This document shows positions 25,108-36,458 of a stretch of 42,092 nt of DNA, one piece after another. The number at the start of each line of letters is the position of its first letter. Position 1 is the stretch's first letter. The stretch covers positions 1 to 42,092 of the forward strand of contig VENA01000084.1 in NCBI GenBank assembly GCA_009711785.1, in the 5' to 3' direction. The translations under genes were made by a program, and so were the position numbers. The DNA is from Bacillota bacterium (lineage in GTDB: Bacteria > Bacillota > Clostridia > Tissierellales > MES13). Below the pieces are notes generated by a model. It was not told the DNA's origin. It was given only the letters and a program-made list of their open reading frames with translations, and did not search any database.

Positions 25108-27124
25108 ATCCCGTTAACCCATTTAATATTTTTATACCTTTTTGTGTAATACTACTTCCTTTAACCCCTTTATTTATCTCAATAAGACCTTCACTTTCCA
25201 TTTGTTTTAATAATTTTCTAGCATTAGATTCTGTAATTTCAAATCCTTCCTTCTTAGAAAGCTTAGATATTTTCCTTCTTCCTATATTACCTTTTTGATG
25301 TAAAGTTTTTAACATCCAAATAGTATGATCTGAATATTTATATTTAAATATATCTCTACTTTTATTTTCAAATGTTTTCTTTACATAATCAGGTAAATCA
25401 ATAATTTTTATTAATTTATTTTCATCCTTTATATTTATCAAATATTCCATTACATTTACTAATTCTCTAACATTTCCTGACCACTGATATTTCATTAAAT
25501 ATTTAATAGTCTCATTTTCAAAGAAGTGTTCTAAATTAACAAATTCACTATCTGTAAATTTTTTTAAATAATGCTTTAATAATAATTGTATATCTTCTAA
25601 TCTTTCCCTTAAAGGTGGAATGTTTATAGGTAAGACATTTAATCTAAAGAATAAATCTTCCCTAAATTTACCTTCTTCAATTAATTTTTCTAAATTTTTA
25701 TTTGTAGCTGCTATAACCCTTACATCTAATGGTATTAATTCAGTAGCCCCAACCCTTCTTACTTGCCTTTCTTGTAAAACTCTTAAAAGTCTTGCTTGAA
25801 ACTCTAAAGGTGCATCTCCTATCTCATCTAAAAATATGGTCCCTTCATGGGCTTTTTCAAATAATCCTTCTTTTCCACCCCTTTTAGCCCCTGTGAAAGC
25901 TCCATCTGTATAGCCAAATAATTCACTTTCTATTAAGCTAGAAGGTAAAGCAGCAAAATTTACAGGTATAAACTGCTTTTGTCTTCTATTAGATGCATTA
26001 TGGATAGCTTGGGCTAATAATTCTTTCCCAGTTCCACTTTCCCCTGTTATTAATACAGTTGAATTACTATTAGAAATCTTTTTTGAAAGTTCCTTTGTTT
26101 TTTTCATAGAATAACTTTTTGATATTATATCTTTAAAATTATATAAAGGTTTCTCTTGTTTTTTTCTTTTATTTCTTCTAATTTTATGTTCTATTTCTTG
26201 TATTTCATTAGTATCTTCAATTGTTATCATAAACCCTATTATCTTTTTTCTTCTTTTTATTGAAGTTCTATTTATAACCACATTCTTTCCATTTAAATAT
26301 ACTATTTCCTTATTAACCTGTATATTTGTATATTTATATAGCTTAGGAAGCACATCTTTAACCTTCTTAGTTATTACCCTTTCTTTACTTATGTTCATAA
26401 AATTTAAAAAAGCATTATTAACTTCTATTATTTCACCACTAGGACTATAATACATAATAGCATCACTAGAATTATCAACTATAGTTTGTAAAATATTTTT
26501 TAGTTTTAAAAAGTGATTAGCTTCATAGTTAAACTGTTTTGATAAATCTATTATGGAACTTACAAATCTAGAAGTTAAATCCTTACCTACTGTATTAAGT
26601 AAATCAAAATGTAATAATACTTCAACTATAGTTGTTATATCAACTTCCCTTGTTCCTATATCAATTATTTTTTTTACACATTCAGGTGCTAAATACGATT
26701 CTCCAGGCGTTACTGCTAATTGTAATTTTTTATATTTTTCTATGCCTGGATAATATGGATGATAATATATATGATCTATTCCTAACTGTTTTAGATTTTT
26801 TATAGTATTTTCACAAGTTACTTTATGGTCATTAACTAATAAAACTTCACTTCCTGGTGTTAATGATATTAATTCTCCTAAATAACGATAATTAATAACC
26901 CTATTTGCTATGGTATATTTAGAATTTTTAGATATTTTGGGAAGTACTAAATCTTTTATTAAATAGTTTGTTATGATAACAAAATCTTCATTATATTCAT
27001 CTTTTATATTATCATCAATATAATATGTATTAACCTTTATTTCATTTTTTACAATATCCTTTATTTGTTTAGATATATTATTTGTAGTTTCATAACCTTT
27101 ACTTACAATAGCTAGACTTTTCAA
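25106..27124 (-). CDS. Sigma-54-dependent transcriptional activator with PAS and AAA+ domains
   Basis: The protein has about 672 residues. Residues 1-205 form an N-terminal sensory region of unknown type, and a PAS domain follows (about 212-315). The AAA+ domain (332-565) has GESGTGKE (363-370), the sigma-54 loop GAFTGA (410-415), Walker B TIFLDEIGD and the arginine-finger region FREDLFFRLNV. The last 70 residues (GRRKISKLSKKEGFEITESN onward) look like a winged helix rather than the usual Fis-type helix. The start is most likely TTG 27124: AGGGGG at 27131-27136 would leave no spacing for the in-frame ATG 27130. It most likely activates the sigma-54 promoter of nhaC-iadA next door. Confidence 0.9.
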   Translation of the reverse strand: MKSLAIVSKGYETTNNISKQIKDIVKNEIKVNTYYIDDNIKDEYNEDFVIITNYLIKDLVLPKISKNSKYTIANRVINYRYLGELISLTPGSEVLLVNDHKVTCENTIKNLKQLGIDHIYYHPYYPGIEKYKKLQLAVTPGESYLAPECVKKIIDIGTREVDITTIVEVLLHFDLLNTVGKDLTSRFVSSIIDLSKQFNYEANHFLKLKNILQTIVDNSSDAIMYYSPSGEIIEVNNAFLNFMNISKERVITKKVKDVLPKLYKYTNIQVNKEIVYLNGKNVVINRTSIKRRKKIIGFMITIEDTNEIQEIEHKIRRNKRKKQEKPLYNFKDIISKSYSMKKTKELSKKISNSNSTVLITGESGTGKELLAQAIHNASNRRQKQFIPVNFAALPSSLIESELFGYTDGAFTGAKRGGKEGLFEKAHEGTIFLDEIGDAPLEFQARLLRVLQERQVRRVGATELIPLDVRVIAATNKNLEKLIEEGKFREDLFFRLNVLPINIPPLRERLEDIQLLLKHYLKKFTDSEFVNLEHFFENETIKYLMKYQWSGNVRELVNVMEYLINIKDENKLIKIIDLPDYVKKTFENKSRDIFKYKYSDHTIWMLKTLHQKGNIGRRKISKLSKKEGFEITESNARKLLKQMESEGLIEINKGVKGSSITQKGIKILNGLTG

Positions 27125-27157
27125 CTCCATCCCCCTTAATAAGATTTAATCTAATAA

Positions 27158-27179
27158 AAGACACGGTTTCCCGTGCCTT
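27158..27179 (-). terminator. Terminator of tex
   Basis: On the minus strand AAGGCACGG and CCGTGTCTT pair (one G-T) around a GAAA tetraloop, followed by TTTTATT. Confidence 0.85.
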
Positions 27180-27184
27180 AGAGT

Positions 27185-29338
27185 TTAAACATCCTTCATT
27201 GTTAAAGAAATTCTTCCTTTATCTATATCAAGATCCATAATTCTAACCTTTACGATATCCCCTACTGATACTACTTCCATTGGATTTTTAACAAATTTAT
27301 TACTTAACTGAGATATATGAACTAATCCATCTTGCTTAACACCTATATCAACAAATGCTCCAAAATCAACAACATTTCTCACGGTTCCTGTTAAGACCAT
27401 ATCTGGTTTTAAATCTTCCATTTTAAGTACATCCGTTCTAAATACAGGCTTTGGCATTTCCTCTCTAGGGTCTCTTCCAGGTTTTTTAAGTTCGTTTATA
27501 ATATCTCTTAATGTCGGAAGACCTACTTCTAATTCATCGGCTAATTCATCCATACTCTTATCCTTTAAAAGTAAATCTATCATTTTAAATTTGCCTTCAT
27601 TTATATCCTCTTTACTTAAATTTAATTTATCTATTAGCTTCATAGTAACATCATAGGATTCAGGGTGAACACTTGTGTTATCTAAAGGATTATCTCCACC
27701 TGATATTCTTAAAAAACCTGCACATTGAATATAGGTTTGTTCCCCTAATCTTTTTACATCTAAAAGCTCTTTTCTATTTTTAAACTTACCTACTTCTTCC
27801 CTTCTTTTTACTATGTTTTTAGCCACACTTTTTGATATTCCTGAAATGTATCTAAGTAATGATGTTGATGCTGTATTTAAATCTACACCTACACTATTTA
27901 CACAATCTTCTACCACTACCTTTAAAGACTCATCTAATTTCTTTTGGTTTAAATCGTGTTGATATTGTCCTACTCCGACATGTTTAGGATCAATTTTAAC
28001 AAGTTCAGCTAAAGGATCTTGTAATCTTCTAGCTATGGATATTGCTCCCCTAATAGAAACATTTATATCAGGATACTCTTCATTTGCAATCTTAGATGCT
28101 GAATATACTGAAGCTCCTGCCTCGTTTACTATAGTATAATAAACCTTTCTATCAACTTCTTTTAATAACTCTGCAATAATCATCTCAGATTCTCTACTTG
28201 CTGTACCATTTCCTATGGCTATAATATCTATTTCATATTTTTTTATAAGCTCAGTTAATGTAGTTTTACTCTCTTTAACTTTATTTTGAGGCTCTGTTGG
28301 ATAAATAGTAGTATAATCTAGTAAATTTCCTATACCATCTACAACTGCTATTTTACAGCCTGTTCTATAGGCTGGATCAAATCCCATTACTACCTTTCCA
28401 TTAATAGGTGGTTGCATAAGTAAAGGCTTTAGATTTTCAGAAAATACATTTATAGCTTTTTCCTCTGCTATTAAAGTTAAAGTACTTCTAATATCCCTCT
28501 CTATCGAAGGAGATATTAATCTTTTATATGAATCTTCTATACTATTTACTAAATATTCATTAGTAATAGCCTTTTTATTATTAATTACACCTTTTTTTAA
28601 TATACTTAAAATTTCTTCTTCTTGAATATCAATTTTAACCCTAATATATTTTTCTTTTTCAGCTCTATTTATTGCTAATACCCTATGATTAGCTACTTTT
28701 TTAACTGGTTCTTTATAATCATAATACATCTCATAAACAGATTCTTTATCCTCATCAACGGCACTAGTTACTAAAATTCCCTTATCAAAGGTTAACTCCC
28801 TTATTTTCTTTCTAAACTCTGGATTATCTGAAACTATTTCAGCTATTATATCCATAGCTCCCTTATAGGCATCTTCAACAGTTTCAACATCCTTTTCTTC
28901 ATCAATAAAAGGTGTTGCTATTTTTTCTAGATCACCTTCTAGTATCTCTTGGTCTAATATAATCTTAGCAAGTGGCTCTAGTCCTTTTTCCTTAGCCTTT
29001 GTAGCCCTTGTTCTTCTTTTCTTTTTATAAGGTCTATAAAGATCTTCTACTCTTTGTAAGGTTTCTGCCTTTTCAATCTTTTTATTAAGTTCATCTGTTA
29101 ATTTATCCTGATCATCTATAAGCCTTATTACTTCTTCTTTTCTACTTTCTAAATTTCTTAAATAAGTTAATCTTTCATCAAAATCCCTTAATAAAACATC
29201 ACTTAATTCTCCGGTCATTTCCTTTCTATACCTTGCTATAAAGGGAATTGTATTTCCTTCATCAATAAGTTTTATAGTATTTTCAACTTGAAATTTCTTT
29301 AATTTTAGCTCCTTAATAAGTTTTGAAACTATATCCAT
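27185..29338 (-). CDS. tex: Tex, S1-domain RNA-binding transcription accessory protein
   Basis: The 717-residue length is standard. The N-terminal helical domain has FIARYRKEMTGELSD. A YqgF-like fold follows (MGFDPAYRTGCKIAVVD), then helix-hairpin-helix units (SVAKNIVKRREEVGKFKNR, LGEQTYIQCAGFLRI) and a C-terminal S1 domain (MVLTGTVRNVVDFGAFVDIG). Tex binds nucleic acids and affects transcription and ribosome function, but its exact job is still debated. ATG 29338 follows AAAGGAG. It is a single-gene unit between terminators. Confidence 0.95.
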   Translation of the reverse strand: MDIVSKLIKELKLKKFQVENTIKLIDEGNTIPFIARYRKEMTGELSDVLLRDFDERLTYLRNLESRKEEVIRLIDDQDKLTDELNKKIEKAETLQRVEDLYRPYKKKRRTRATKAKEKGLEPLAKIILDQEILEGDLEKIATPFIDEEKDVETVEDAYKGAMDIIAEIVSDNPEFRKKIRELTFDKGILVTSAVDEDKESVYEMYYDYKEPVKKVANHRVLAINRAEKEKYIRVKIDIQEEEILSILKKGVINNKKAITNEYLVNSIEDSYKRLISPSIERDIRSTLTLIAEEKAINVFSENLKPLLMQPPINGKVVMGFDPAYRTGCKIAVVDGIGNLLDYTTIYPTEPQNKVKESKTTLTELIKKYEIDIIAIGNGTASRESEMIIAELLKEVDRKVYYTIVNEAGASVYSASKIANEEYPDINVSIRGAISIARRLQDPLAELVKIDPKHVGVGQYQHDLNQKKLDESLKVVVEDCVNSVGVDLNTASTSLLRYISGISKSVAKNIVKRREEVGKFKNRKELLDVKRLGEQTYIQCAGFLRISGGDNPLDNTSVHPESYDVTMKLIDKLNLSKEDINEGKFKMIDLLLKDKSMDELADELEVGLPTLRDIINELKKPGRDPREEMPKPVFRTDVLKMEDLKPDMVLTGTVRNVVDFGAFVDIGVKQDGLVHISQLSNKFVKNPMEVVSVGDIVKVRIMDLDIDKGRISLTMKDV

Positions 29339-29411
29339 AAAAACGCTCCTTTATTATTATTTCTTTTTTCATTATATAACTACTAATCCTTATATACAAG
29401 TTTAGACAAAT

Positions 29412-29434
29412 AAAAGGGGCTTTAAGCCCCTTTT
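29412..29434 (-). terminator. Terminator of the chemoreceptor gene
   Basis: Two perfect 11-bp arms with GGGGCTT and AAGCCCC cores flank one base, next to the stop codon at 29435. Confidence 0.9.
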
Positions 29435-31501
29435 CTAATCTAATTTAAATTCTTTAACTAAGTCTCTAAGTTCCTCTGCCATAGCATTAAGTTCTTCTGC
29501 TGATTTATTTATATCATGTATAGCTGAAACTTGCTCTTCTGTACTTGCAAGGACCTGTTGAGTACCTGCTCCTGTTTCTTGTGATATAGAGCTAACTTCA
29601 GTAATGGATTTTTCAATATCATCCATACCCTTTGAAAGATCTTTAACTATACTAGAAAACTCTTCAATTATCTTACTAACTCCATCCGTTTCTTTGTGTA
29701 TGTTTTCAAAGGATTTAGTTGTTTCATCTATTACCTTAGTACCTTTATTAACTTCCTTTATTCCATCCTCCATTGATGTAGAAACTAATTTTGTTTCCTT
29801 TTGTATCTTTTCTATAATATTAACTATTTCTTTAGAAGCATTTCCTGACTGTTCTGCTAATTTTCTTATCTCTTCTGCTACAACTGCAAATCCTTTTCCA
29901 TATTCCCCAGCACGAGCTGCTTCTATGGCTGCATTTAATGCAAGTAAATTTGTTTGCTCTGATATTCCATCTATAAAAGTTATCATTTTACCTATATCAT
30001 CGGTATATTTTGTAAGTTCTGATATTTGGTTTGAAGATTCTTTAACTTTGCTTACTATATTATTCATAACTACCTTAGTTTCTTCTATATCCTTAGAACC
30101 ATCCTTTGCAATATTAGATGCTTGATTTGCAGCTTGCATTATATTATTAGACCTTTTTTCTACATCCTTAACTTGATCGGACAAATTATGTATAACATTA
30201 GTTGTAGTTTCAACACTTTCCATCTGATTTTCTGTACCCGATGCAACCTGCTCTACTACACTTGATATTTCCTGGGAAGCATTTAATGTTAAATCAACAT
30301 TATTACTTAATTCCTTAGAAGACTCTTCAACATTAGTAACTACTCCCTTAGCACTAGAAATAACTCCATATAAAGATTCAGCCATTTTATTGAAAGACTT
30401 TTGTAATTCACCTATTTCATTTTTAGTATCCACTTTTGATCTTTTTGTAAGGTCTCCATCCTTAATTTTATTAACAACTAAGGCTAAGTTTACTAGTGGT
30501 TTAGAAAATCTTCTTGCTATTATTGATGTAAAAATAAGTATAAGTATGATTGCTATACTAATAATTCCAAGATTTCTTATTAATCCTTCTGAAGCCATAC
30601 TAGCAACTTCACTTTTATCTTGTTCAATAACAACTCCCCAACCTGTAGATGGAACATTAGTATATGCTCCTATAACCATATTACCATCAATGTTTTTATA
30701 TGTAGAATGGTCAGTTTTCCCTTGTAAAGCTAATTTTGCTCCTTTAATATTTTTTTCATTTATATTGTATCTATCTAGTACCATTTTCTTAACTTCTTTA
30801 TGTCCTATTATTACTCCTGTTTTATCTATTATATAAGCAAGTCCAGTATTACCTATACTTTGTTCATTTGCCAAAGTTACTAATTCATTTAACCCTATTT
30901 TTGCAGCTATAACTCCTTCTATTTCACCCATGAAATTTTTTACTGGTGTTGAAATAATTATTCCAGGAAGATTAGATTTTTCATCTAAATATGAATCTGA
31001 GATATGTTTTTTTCCATCTAAAGCATTTTTAAACCATTTCTTACTATCTACATCATTACTCCCCATACTTTGACTAGCAGTAATTTCATTACCATATTTA
31101 TCAAATACATAGATTTGTTGTATATGCTTAACTTTATCTAGTGTTGTTCTTAAAATTTTCCTACTTTCAAAATCATCCATATCTGAAAAGTTATGAGTTC
31201 CTGACAAAGTATCTAACACATTAAAAGAACTATTAATAAAAACATCAATTTCCCCTGCCATGGACTTTGCTATCGTTAGATTAGATTCTTCAATCATTTC
31301 CTCCATATTACCCTTTTCAAAGTAATAATTTAATAGCCCAACAGCTAACATTGGAATTATTCCTAATAGTAACGTAGCAATAATTAACTGATTTTTTATT
31401 TTATGCTTTGAATTTAATTTTTCCTTTTTCTTTTTGAATCTTTTTTTAACTTTGGAAACTTTCTGATTTTTTATTTTTTTGCTTTTGTCTTTTTTCCCCA
31501 C
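29435..31501 (-). CDS. Methyl-accepting chemotaxis protein with dCache sensor
   Basis: The 688-residue receptor has a very basic cytoplasmic N-terminus (about 37 residues, many Lys), TM1 (about 38-60) and an extracellular double-Cache-type sensor (about 62-305, with [18 protein letters not shown] and [13 protein letters not shown]). TM2, HAMP and a long signalling coil follow. The coil tip [19 protein letters not shown] and [15 protein letters not shown] is the conserved CheA/CheW contact. Cache domains often bind amino acids or carboxylates, but the ligand here is unknown. GTG 31501 follows GGGGGAG. No chemotaxis genes flank it, so it is an orphan receptor. No sigma-D promoter was seen. Confidence 0.94.
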   Translation of the reverse strand: MGKKDKSKKIKNQKVSKVKKRFKKKKEKLNSKHKIKNQLIIATLLLGIIPMLAVGLLNYYFEKGNMEEMIEESNLTIAKSMAGEIDVFINSSFNVLDTLSGTHNFSDMDDFESRKILRTTLDKVKHIQQIYVFDKYGNEITASQSMGSNDVDSKKWFKNALDGKKHISDSYLDEKSNLPGIIISTPVKNFMGEIEGVIAAKIGLNELVTLANEQSIGNTGLAYIIDKTGVIIGHKEVKKMVLDRYNINEKNIKGAKLALQGKTDHSTYKNIDGNMVIGAYTNVPSTGWGVVIEQDKSEVASMASEGLIRNLGIISIAIILILIFTSIIARRFSKPLVNLALVVNKIKDGDLTKRSKVDTKNEIGELQKSFNKMAESLYGVISSAKGVVTNVEESSKELSNNVDLTLNASQEISSVVEQVASGTENQMESVETTTNVIHNLSDQVKDVEKRSNNIMQAANQASNIAKDGSKDIEETKVVMNNIVSKVKESSNQISELTKYTDDIGKMITFIDGISEQTNLLALNAAIEAARAGEYGKGFAVVAEEIRKLAEQSGNASKEIVNIIEKIQKETKLVSTSMEDGIKEVNKGTKVIDETTKSFENIHKETDGVSKIIEEFSSIVKDLSKGMDDIEKSITEVSSISQETGAGTQQVLASTEEQVSAIHDINKSAEELNAMAEELRDLVKEFKLD

Positions 31502-31652
31502 ACTATCTCCCCCATTCTAGAAAATAAAATTATGTCATATTATCTCTCCATAATATATAATTCTACAATTTTCTTTAATTTCCTTTTATATTGTGAAATT
31601 GTAATAACTAAATTTATAGTAAATTTTTATCATTATAAAATTATAAAAAATT

Positions 31653-31674
31653 AGAGCTAGGAAATCCTAGCTCT
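31653..31674 (-). terminator. Terminator of secA-prfB
   Basis: AGAGCTAGG and CCTAGCTCT form a 9-bp stem (loop AAAT), overlapping the prfB stop codon and followed by a T run on the minus strand. Confidence 0.85.
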
Positions 31675-32771
31675 TTTGCTTTTTTAAATATTCATTTATA
31701 AAAATATCAATATCTCCATCCATAACAGCTGAAGTATTTCCTACTTCAGTATCTGTTCTATGGTCTTTTATCATATTATATGGATGAAAAACATAGGAAC
31801 GTATTTGAGAGCCCCAGGATATTTGATTATATTCCCCTTGCAAATCCTCTATTTCTTCCTTTTGCTCCCTTTCCTTTAATTCTACAAGCTTTGCTTTTAA
31901 CATTTTCATTGCAGTAACTTTATTATTATGTTGGGATCTTTCATTTTGACATTGCACTACAACTCCTGTAGGTAAATGGGTAATTCTTATAGCTGAATCG
32001 GTAGTATTTACATGCTGACCTCCAGCACCACTTGCTCTATAGGTATCTATTCTTATATCACTATTATTTATTTCTATATCTATATCATCATCTAACTCTG
32101 GAGTTACATCTAAAGATGCAAAGGATGTATGTCTCCTTCCCGAAGAATCAAAGGGTGATATTCTTACAAGTCTATGAACTCCCTTTTCACACTTTAAATA
32201 TCCATAGGCATTTATGCCCTTTATTCTTAAAGTTACACTTTTTATTCCTCCTTCAGTATCAGGAAGAATATCTAATGTATCAACTCCAAATCCTTTTCTT
32301 TCAGACCATCTTTTATACATTCTTAGAAGCATTTCAGCCCAATCCTGTGCTTCTAAGCCTCCTGCTCCTGAGTTGATAGAAAGTATGGCATTATTTTCAT
32401 CATAATCCCCATCTAAAAGAGTACTAATTCTTAACTTATCTATTCTTTTTTCTATATCCTTAGTATTTTTATCTATCTCATCTATTACTGAATCATCATT
32501 TTCTTCTTCTGATAGTTCTATTAATACCTCTAACTCTTCAAAGTCTTCTTTTAATTTTTCAAAAGCCTTTATTTTTAATTTTATATCGTTTGCTTCTTTA
32601 ACTATTTCTTGTGCTTTATTAGGATTATCCCAAAAGTTAGGTTCTGACATCTTTTCATCATATTCCTCTGATTTTTCTCTAAGTTTTTCTATGTCAAAGA
32701 GAGACACCTATTTCTTTAATATCCTCCCTAAACTTAGATATTTTATTTTTAAATGATTCTAATTCTAACAA
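31667..32771 (-). CDS. prfB: Peptide chain release factor 2, with programmed +1 frameshift
   Basis: RF2 frees peptides at UGA and UAA codons. The main frame contains the catalytic GAGGQHVN and the stop-recognising SPF tripeptide (ISPFDSSGRRHTSF). It only opens at 32707 in a way that would lose the true N-terminus. A first frame starts with TTG 32771 (GGAG at 32779-32782, 7-base spacing), encodes 25 codons and stops at codon 26 in CTT TGA C (32699-32693). Skipping one T (32696) joins it to the main frame and yields about 367 residues, normal for RF2. This is the classic autoregulatory frameshift: low RF2 favours shifting. The internal Shine-Dalgarno-like element is weak (AGGTG). It is co-transcribed after secA (24-bp gap). 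Confidence 0.95.
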
Positions 32772-32795
32772 AATATCACTCCACTCTTTACTCTT

Positions 32796-35537
32796 TTAAT
32801 TTCTGCCACAGCATTTTTTATACTTTTTGCCACTTCCACAAGGACATGGATCATTTCTACCTACCTTTTTACCCTTAACAACTGTCTTTTGTTTTGGTTT
32901 TTCATCTCCATGACTTGCTCCTGTTACTTTAGCTACTCTTTTTCTTTCTAATTTTTCTTCTGTCTGTAAGTTATATAAATATTTCAAAGTATCTTCCTGG
33001 ATGTTTTTTATCATTTCTTCAAACATATCAAATCCTTCAGTTTGATATGCACGAACTGGGTCTTCATTACCCATCGCTCTAAGTCCTATACCCTGTTTAA
33101 GTTGTTGCATAGCATCTATATGATCCATCCACTTCGTATCAACAACTCTTAAAAGAATAACTCTTTCTAATTCCCTTAACTGATCTTTACCAACTTCTTT
33201 TTCTTTTTCTTCATATTTATCTTTAGCAATATTTAGTAACATTTCTTTTAGCTTTTCCTTAGTTAATGATTCTTTATCTTCAATGTTTAATCCATTCTCT
33301 GGTAGGAATATATTCGATAAATATTTTTCTATATCTTTAATATTCCAATCTTCTGGATACTTAACTCCTCTAGTGTATAGTTCAATAACATCATCTATTG
33401 ATTTTTCAACCATTGAATAGATATAATCCTTTAAGTTTTCTCCTTCTAAAACTTTTCTTCTTTCTTCGTATATAACTTTTCTTTGTTTATTCATAACATC
33501 ATCATACTGTAAAACATGCTTTCTTATTCCAAAGTTTCTACCTTCAACTTTACTTTGAGCGCTTTCTATAGATCTAGATAATATCTTATGTTCTAATGGT
33601 TCATCCTCTGGCATTCCTAGATTATCAACCATTGATTTAATTTTATCGCTACCAAAAAGCCTCATTAAATCATCTTCTAGGGAAATATAAAATTTAGATG
33701 AACCAGGGTCTCCTTGACGTCCACTTCTACCCCTTAACTGATTATCTATACGTCTTGACTCATGTCTTTCAGTACCTATAATATGAAGTCCACCTGCATT
33801 AATAACCTTTTTATTTTCATCCTTAGTTTCTTCTTTATATTTTTTAAGTAACTTTCTATAAGTTTCTCTAGCCTTTAGTATTTCTTCATCATCTGTTTTA
33901 GCATGACTATCTGAAAGTGCTATCATATGTTCATCATAGCCTTTTTTCTTCATTTCACTCTTAGCCATAAAATCAGGATTACCACCAAGTACAATATCTG
34001 TACCACGTCCGGCCATATTTGTTGCAATGGTTACTGCTTTATATCTACCTGCTTGGGCAACAATCTCAGCTTCTCTTTCATGATGCTTTGCATTTAAAAC
34101 TTCATGGGTAATACCTTCTTTTTTAAGCATCTTACTAAGTATTTCTGAATTTTCTATAGAAATAGTACCAACTAACACAGGCTGACCTATTTCATATCTT
34201 TCTTTTATTTCTTCAACTACAGCTTTAAATTTACCTTCTATATTTTTATACACTATATCTGGATGGTCTTTTCTTATAACCGGTTCATTTGTTGGTATTT
34301 CTATAACATCCATACCATATATATGTTTAAATTCTTCTTCCTCTGTTTTAGCTGTACCTGTCATACCCGCTAATTTATTATACATTCTAAAATAATTTTG
34401 AAATGTTATTGTTGCTAAAGTCTTTGATTCTCTTCTAACATCTAAGCCTTCCTTTGCTTCTATTGCTTGATGTAATCCATCACTATATCTTCTTCCAAAC
34501 ATTAATCTTCCTGTAAAATCATCAACTATAACAACTTCTCCATCCTTTATTACATAATCTTTATCTCTATGCATTAAATTATGGGCCTTTAATGCTTGAT
34601 TTATATGATGGGATATTTGCATATTTTTAGGATCTGCTAAATTTTCCACATTAAAAAAGCTTTCAGCCTTTTTTACTCCCTTTTCAGATAAAATAACACT
34701 CTTAGCCTTTTCATCCACCGTATAATCTACTGTTTCAACTTTCATTTCCCTACTAAATTTATCCCTTTTTGTATCTTCATCAGGATCTTTAATTCTACCT
34801 GTAAGGGTCTTTGCAAAGGAATTAGCTGCAAAATAAAGACTAGTGGATTTATCTCCTGAACCTGAAATAATTAAAGGCGTTCTCGCTTCGTCTATTAAAA
34901 TACTGTCAACCTCATCTATAATACAATAATTAAGTTCCCTTTGAACCATTTCTTTTTTATATATGACCATATTATCTCTAAGATAATCAAATCCAAATTC
35001 ATTGTTAGTTCCATATGTTATATCACAATTATATGCTTTTTTACGTTCTTCATTATCCATACCATGTACTATACATCCAACTGACAGGCCTAAAAATTCA
35101 TATATTTTACCCATCCATTCCTTATCTCTTTGTGCTAAATAATCATTAACAGTTATAACATGGACTCCTTTTTCTGTCAGTGCATTAAGATAAACAGGTA
35201 GAGTTGCTGCTAAAGTTTTACCTTCTCCTGTTTTCATCTCTGCTGTTCTTCCTTGGTGTAGAGTTATACCACCTATTAACTGAACTTTATAGTGTTTCAT
35301 TCCAAGTACTCTTACTGCTGCTTCTCTTACTACAGCATAAGCTTCTGGTAGTATATCATCTAAGGTTTCACCATTATTAATTCTATTTTTAAATTCTTCT
35401 GTTTTATTTGTTAATTCATCATCTGATAACTTGTTTATTTCGTCTTCATAGGATTCTATTTTTTCAATTATAGGATTTAATCTTTTTATTTCTCTAGAAC
35501 TATAGGATCCAAACAATTTTTCAAAAAATTTTTTCAT
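32796..35537 (-). CDS. secA: SecA, preprotein translocase ATPase
   Basis: The 913-residue protein has the Walker A region [16 protein letters not shown] (GEGKT at 104-108), [18 protein letters not shown], the helicase-like [16 protein letters not shown] and the [15 protein letters not shown] motif. It ends in the zinc-binding [16 protein letters not shown] tail that contacts SecB or the ribosome. It pushes unfolded proteins through SecYEG. ATG 35537 is the start. It is followed closely by prfB, the common Firmicute order. Confidence 0.98.
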   Translation of the reverse strand: MKKFFEKLFGSYSSREIKRLNPIIEKIESYEDEINKLSDDELTNKTEEFKNRINNGETLDDILPEAYAVVREAAVRVLGMKHYKVQLIGGITLHQGRTAEMKTGEGKTLAATLPVYLNALTEKGVHVITVNDYLAQRDKEWMGKIYEFLGLSVGCIVHGMDNEERKKAYNCDITYGTNNEFGFDYLRDNMVIYKKEMVQRELNYCIIDEVDSILIDEARTPLIISGSGDKSTSLYFAANSFAKTLTGRIKDPDEDTKRDKFSREMKVETVDYTVDEKAKSVILSEKGVKKAESFFNVENLADPKNMQISHHINQALKAHNLMHRDKDYVIKDGEVVIVDDFTGRLMFGRRYSDGLHQAIEAKEGLDVRRESKTLATITFQNYFRMYNKLAGMTGTAKTEEEEFKHIYGMDVIEIPTNEPVIRKDHPDIVYKNIEGKFKAVVEEIKERYEIGQPVLVGTISIENSEILSKMLKKEGITHEVLNAKHHEREAEIVAQAGRYKAVTIATNMAGRGTDIVLGGNPDFMAKSEMKKKGYDEHMIALSDSHAKTDDEEILKARETYRKLLKKYKEETKDENKKVINAGGLHIIGTERHESRRIDNQLRGRSGRQGDPGSSKFYISLEDDLMRLFGSDKIKSMVDNLGMPEDEPLEHKILSRSIESAQSKVEGRNFGIRKHVLQYDDVMNKQRKVIYEERRKVLEGENLKDYIYSMVEKSIDDVIELYTRGVKYPEDWNIKDIEKYLSNIFLPENGLNIEDKESLTKEKLKEMLLNIAKDKYEEKEKEVGKDQLRELERVILLRVVDTKWMDHIDAMQQLKQGIGLRAMGNEDPVRAYQTEGFDMFEEMIKNIQEDTLKYLYNLQTEEKLERKRVAKVTGASHGDEKPKQKTVVKGKKVGRNDPCPCGSGKKYKKCCGRN

Positions 35538-35712
35538 ATTTTACCACCCTTCAAGTATATGTTTACCCTATCACAATATTTTATCATTATACTAACTAAC
35601 TTACAAGATGTGTAAATTGGTTTATATTTAAATTAAGATGATAAACCCATCTGAATCTAATGAGTACTCTAATAATAGTATAACAATTTCAAATTATAAG
35701 TTACATATAAAT

Positions 35713-35738
35713 AAAAAGTGGAGGACCCTCCACTTTTT
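35713..35738 (-). terminator. Terminator of the DUF5317-like gene
   Basis: Two 12-bp arms with GTGGAGG and CCTCCAC cores and flanking A5/T5 pairs lie just after the stop at 35742. Confidence 0.9.
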
Positions 35739-35741
35739 TAT

Positions 35742-36335
35742 CTAAAATTTATTTTTATAACCAAATTTCAACATATTACCCTTAGTTAAATTTGGATTAA
35801 GCATAACACTTTGTATAAATATAAAAAGTCCTAAAGCTATTATCACATCACCTATACTTAACACCTGCGGAAAGGGATATGGTTTTTGTATCGTTATAAG
35901 TTTAGATAAATAAGCATATTTTATATCACTTGTCAAAGGGGTATATAAAGCTATTTCACCATTTTTTAAAAGTTCAATTAAATCATTATATCCAGCTAAT
36001 TTTAGTCCTTCTATCGATATAGGTATTTTCCCTTTATTTACTGCAAAAACTAATATATTAGATATAGCCCCTAAAGCTATTACTATTAAAGACCTTATTT
36101 TTATATTTAATATTATACCAATAAATAAAAGTGCATATGAAGCAACATATAATTCCTTAATATATTCTAAAACAATAGAATCAGTATTAACACCAAATAA
36201 TATAATTACAGCTTGTATAGCTAAGGCTAAAATAAATAACCATAAACTTTGAAACTTTAATCCACTAAGTCTTGATATTTTTCCACCTCTAATGAGTCCT
36301 ACTACAACTGATAACACTAAAAAGGTCCATATCAT
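35742..36335 (-). CDS. DUF5317-type membrane protein
   Basis: The 197-residue protein has about five membrane segments: one at the N-terminus (MIWTFLVLSVVVGLIRGG), two in the middle, and GDVIIALGLFIFIQSVM near the end. The layout, including VNKGKIPIS and LSIGDVIIALG, matches the uncharacterised DUF5317 family of Clostridia. Function unknown. The start used is ATG 36335, behind AAGGGAG; earlier in-frame starts up to 36365 lack a well-placed site. It lies between hpf and secA and has its own terminator. Confidence 0.75.
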   Translation of the reverse strand: MIWTFLVLSVVVGLIRGGKISRLSGLKFQSLWLFILALAIQAVIILFGVNTDSIVLEYIKELYVASYALLFIGIILNIKIRSLIVIALGAISNILVFAVNKGKIPISIEGLKLAGYNDLIELLKNGEIALYTPLTSDIKYAYLSKLITIQKPYPFPQVLSIGDVIIALGLFIFIQSVMLNPNLTKGNMLKFGYKNKF

Positions 36336-36421
36336 AAAACCATCTCCCTTCATAAGTATAAGCATCCTTTTGTTATATTTCTATAAATTTTTGAAAATTC
36401 CTTCAATTAAGACATAAAAAA

Positions 36422-36444
36422 CCCACGATTAAAAAAATCGTGGG
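36422..36444 (-). terminator. Terminator of hpf
   Basis: CCCACGATT and AATCGTGGG pair around an A5 loop (T5 on the transcribed strand), followed on the minus strand by TTTTTT. Confidence 0.9.
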
Positions 36445-36458
36445 CTTAAAAGTCTATT

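Noticed and set aside
32696..32707. prfB starting at 32707 in the main frame without frameshift
   Set aside because: This GTG has no binding site and loses the conserved N-terminal helix, while the upstream frame has the classic CTT TGA C junction.
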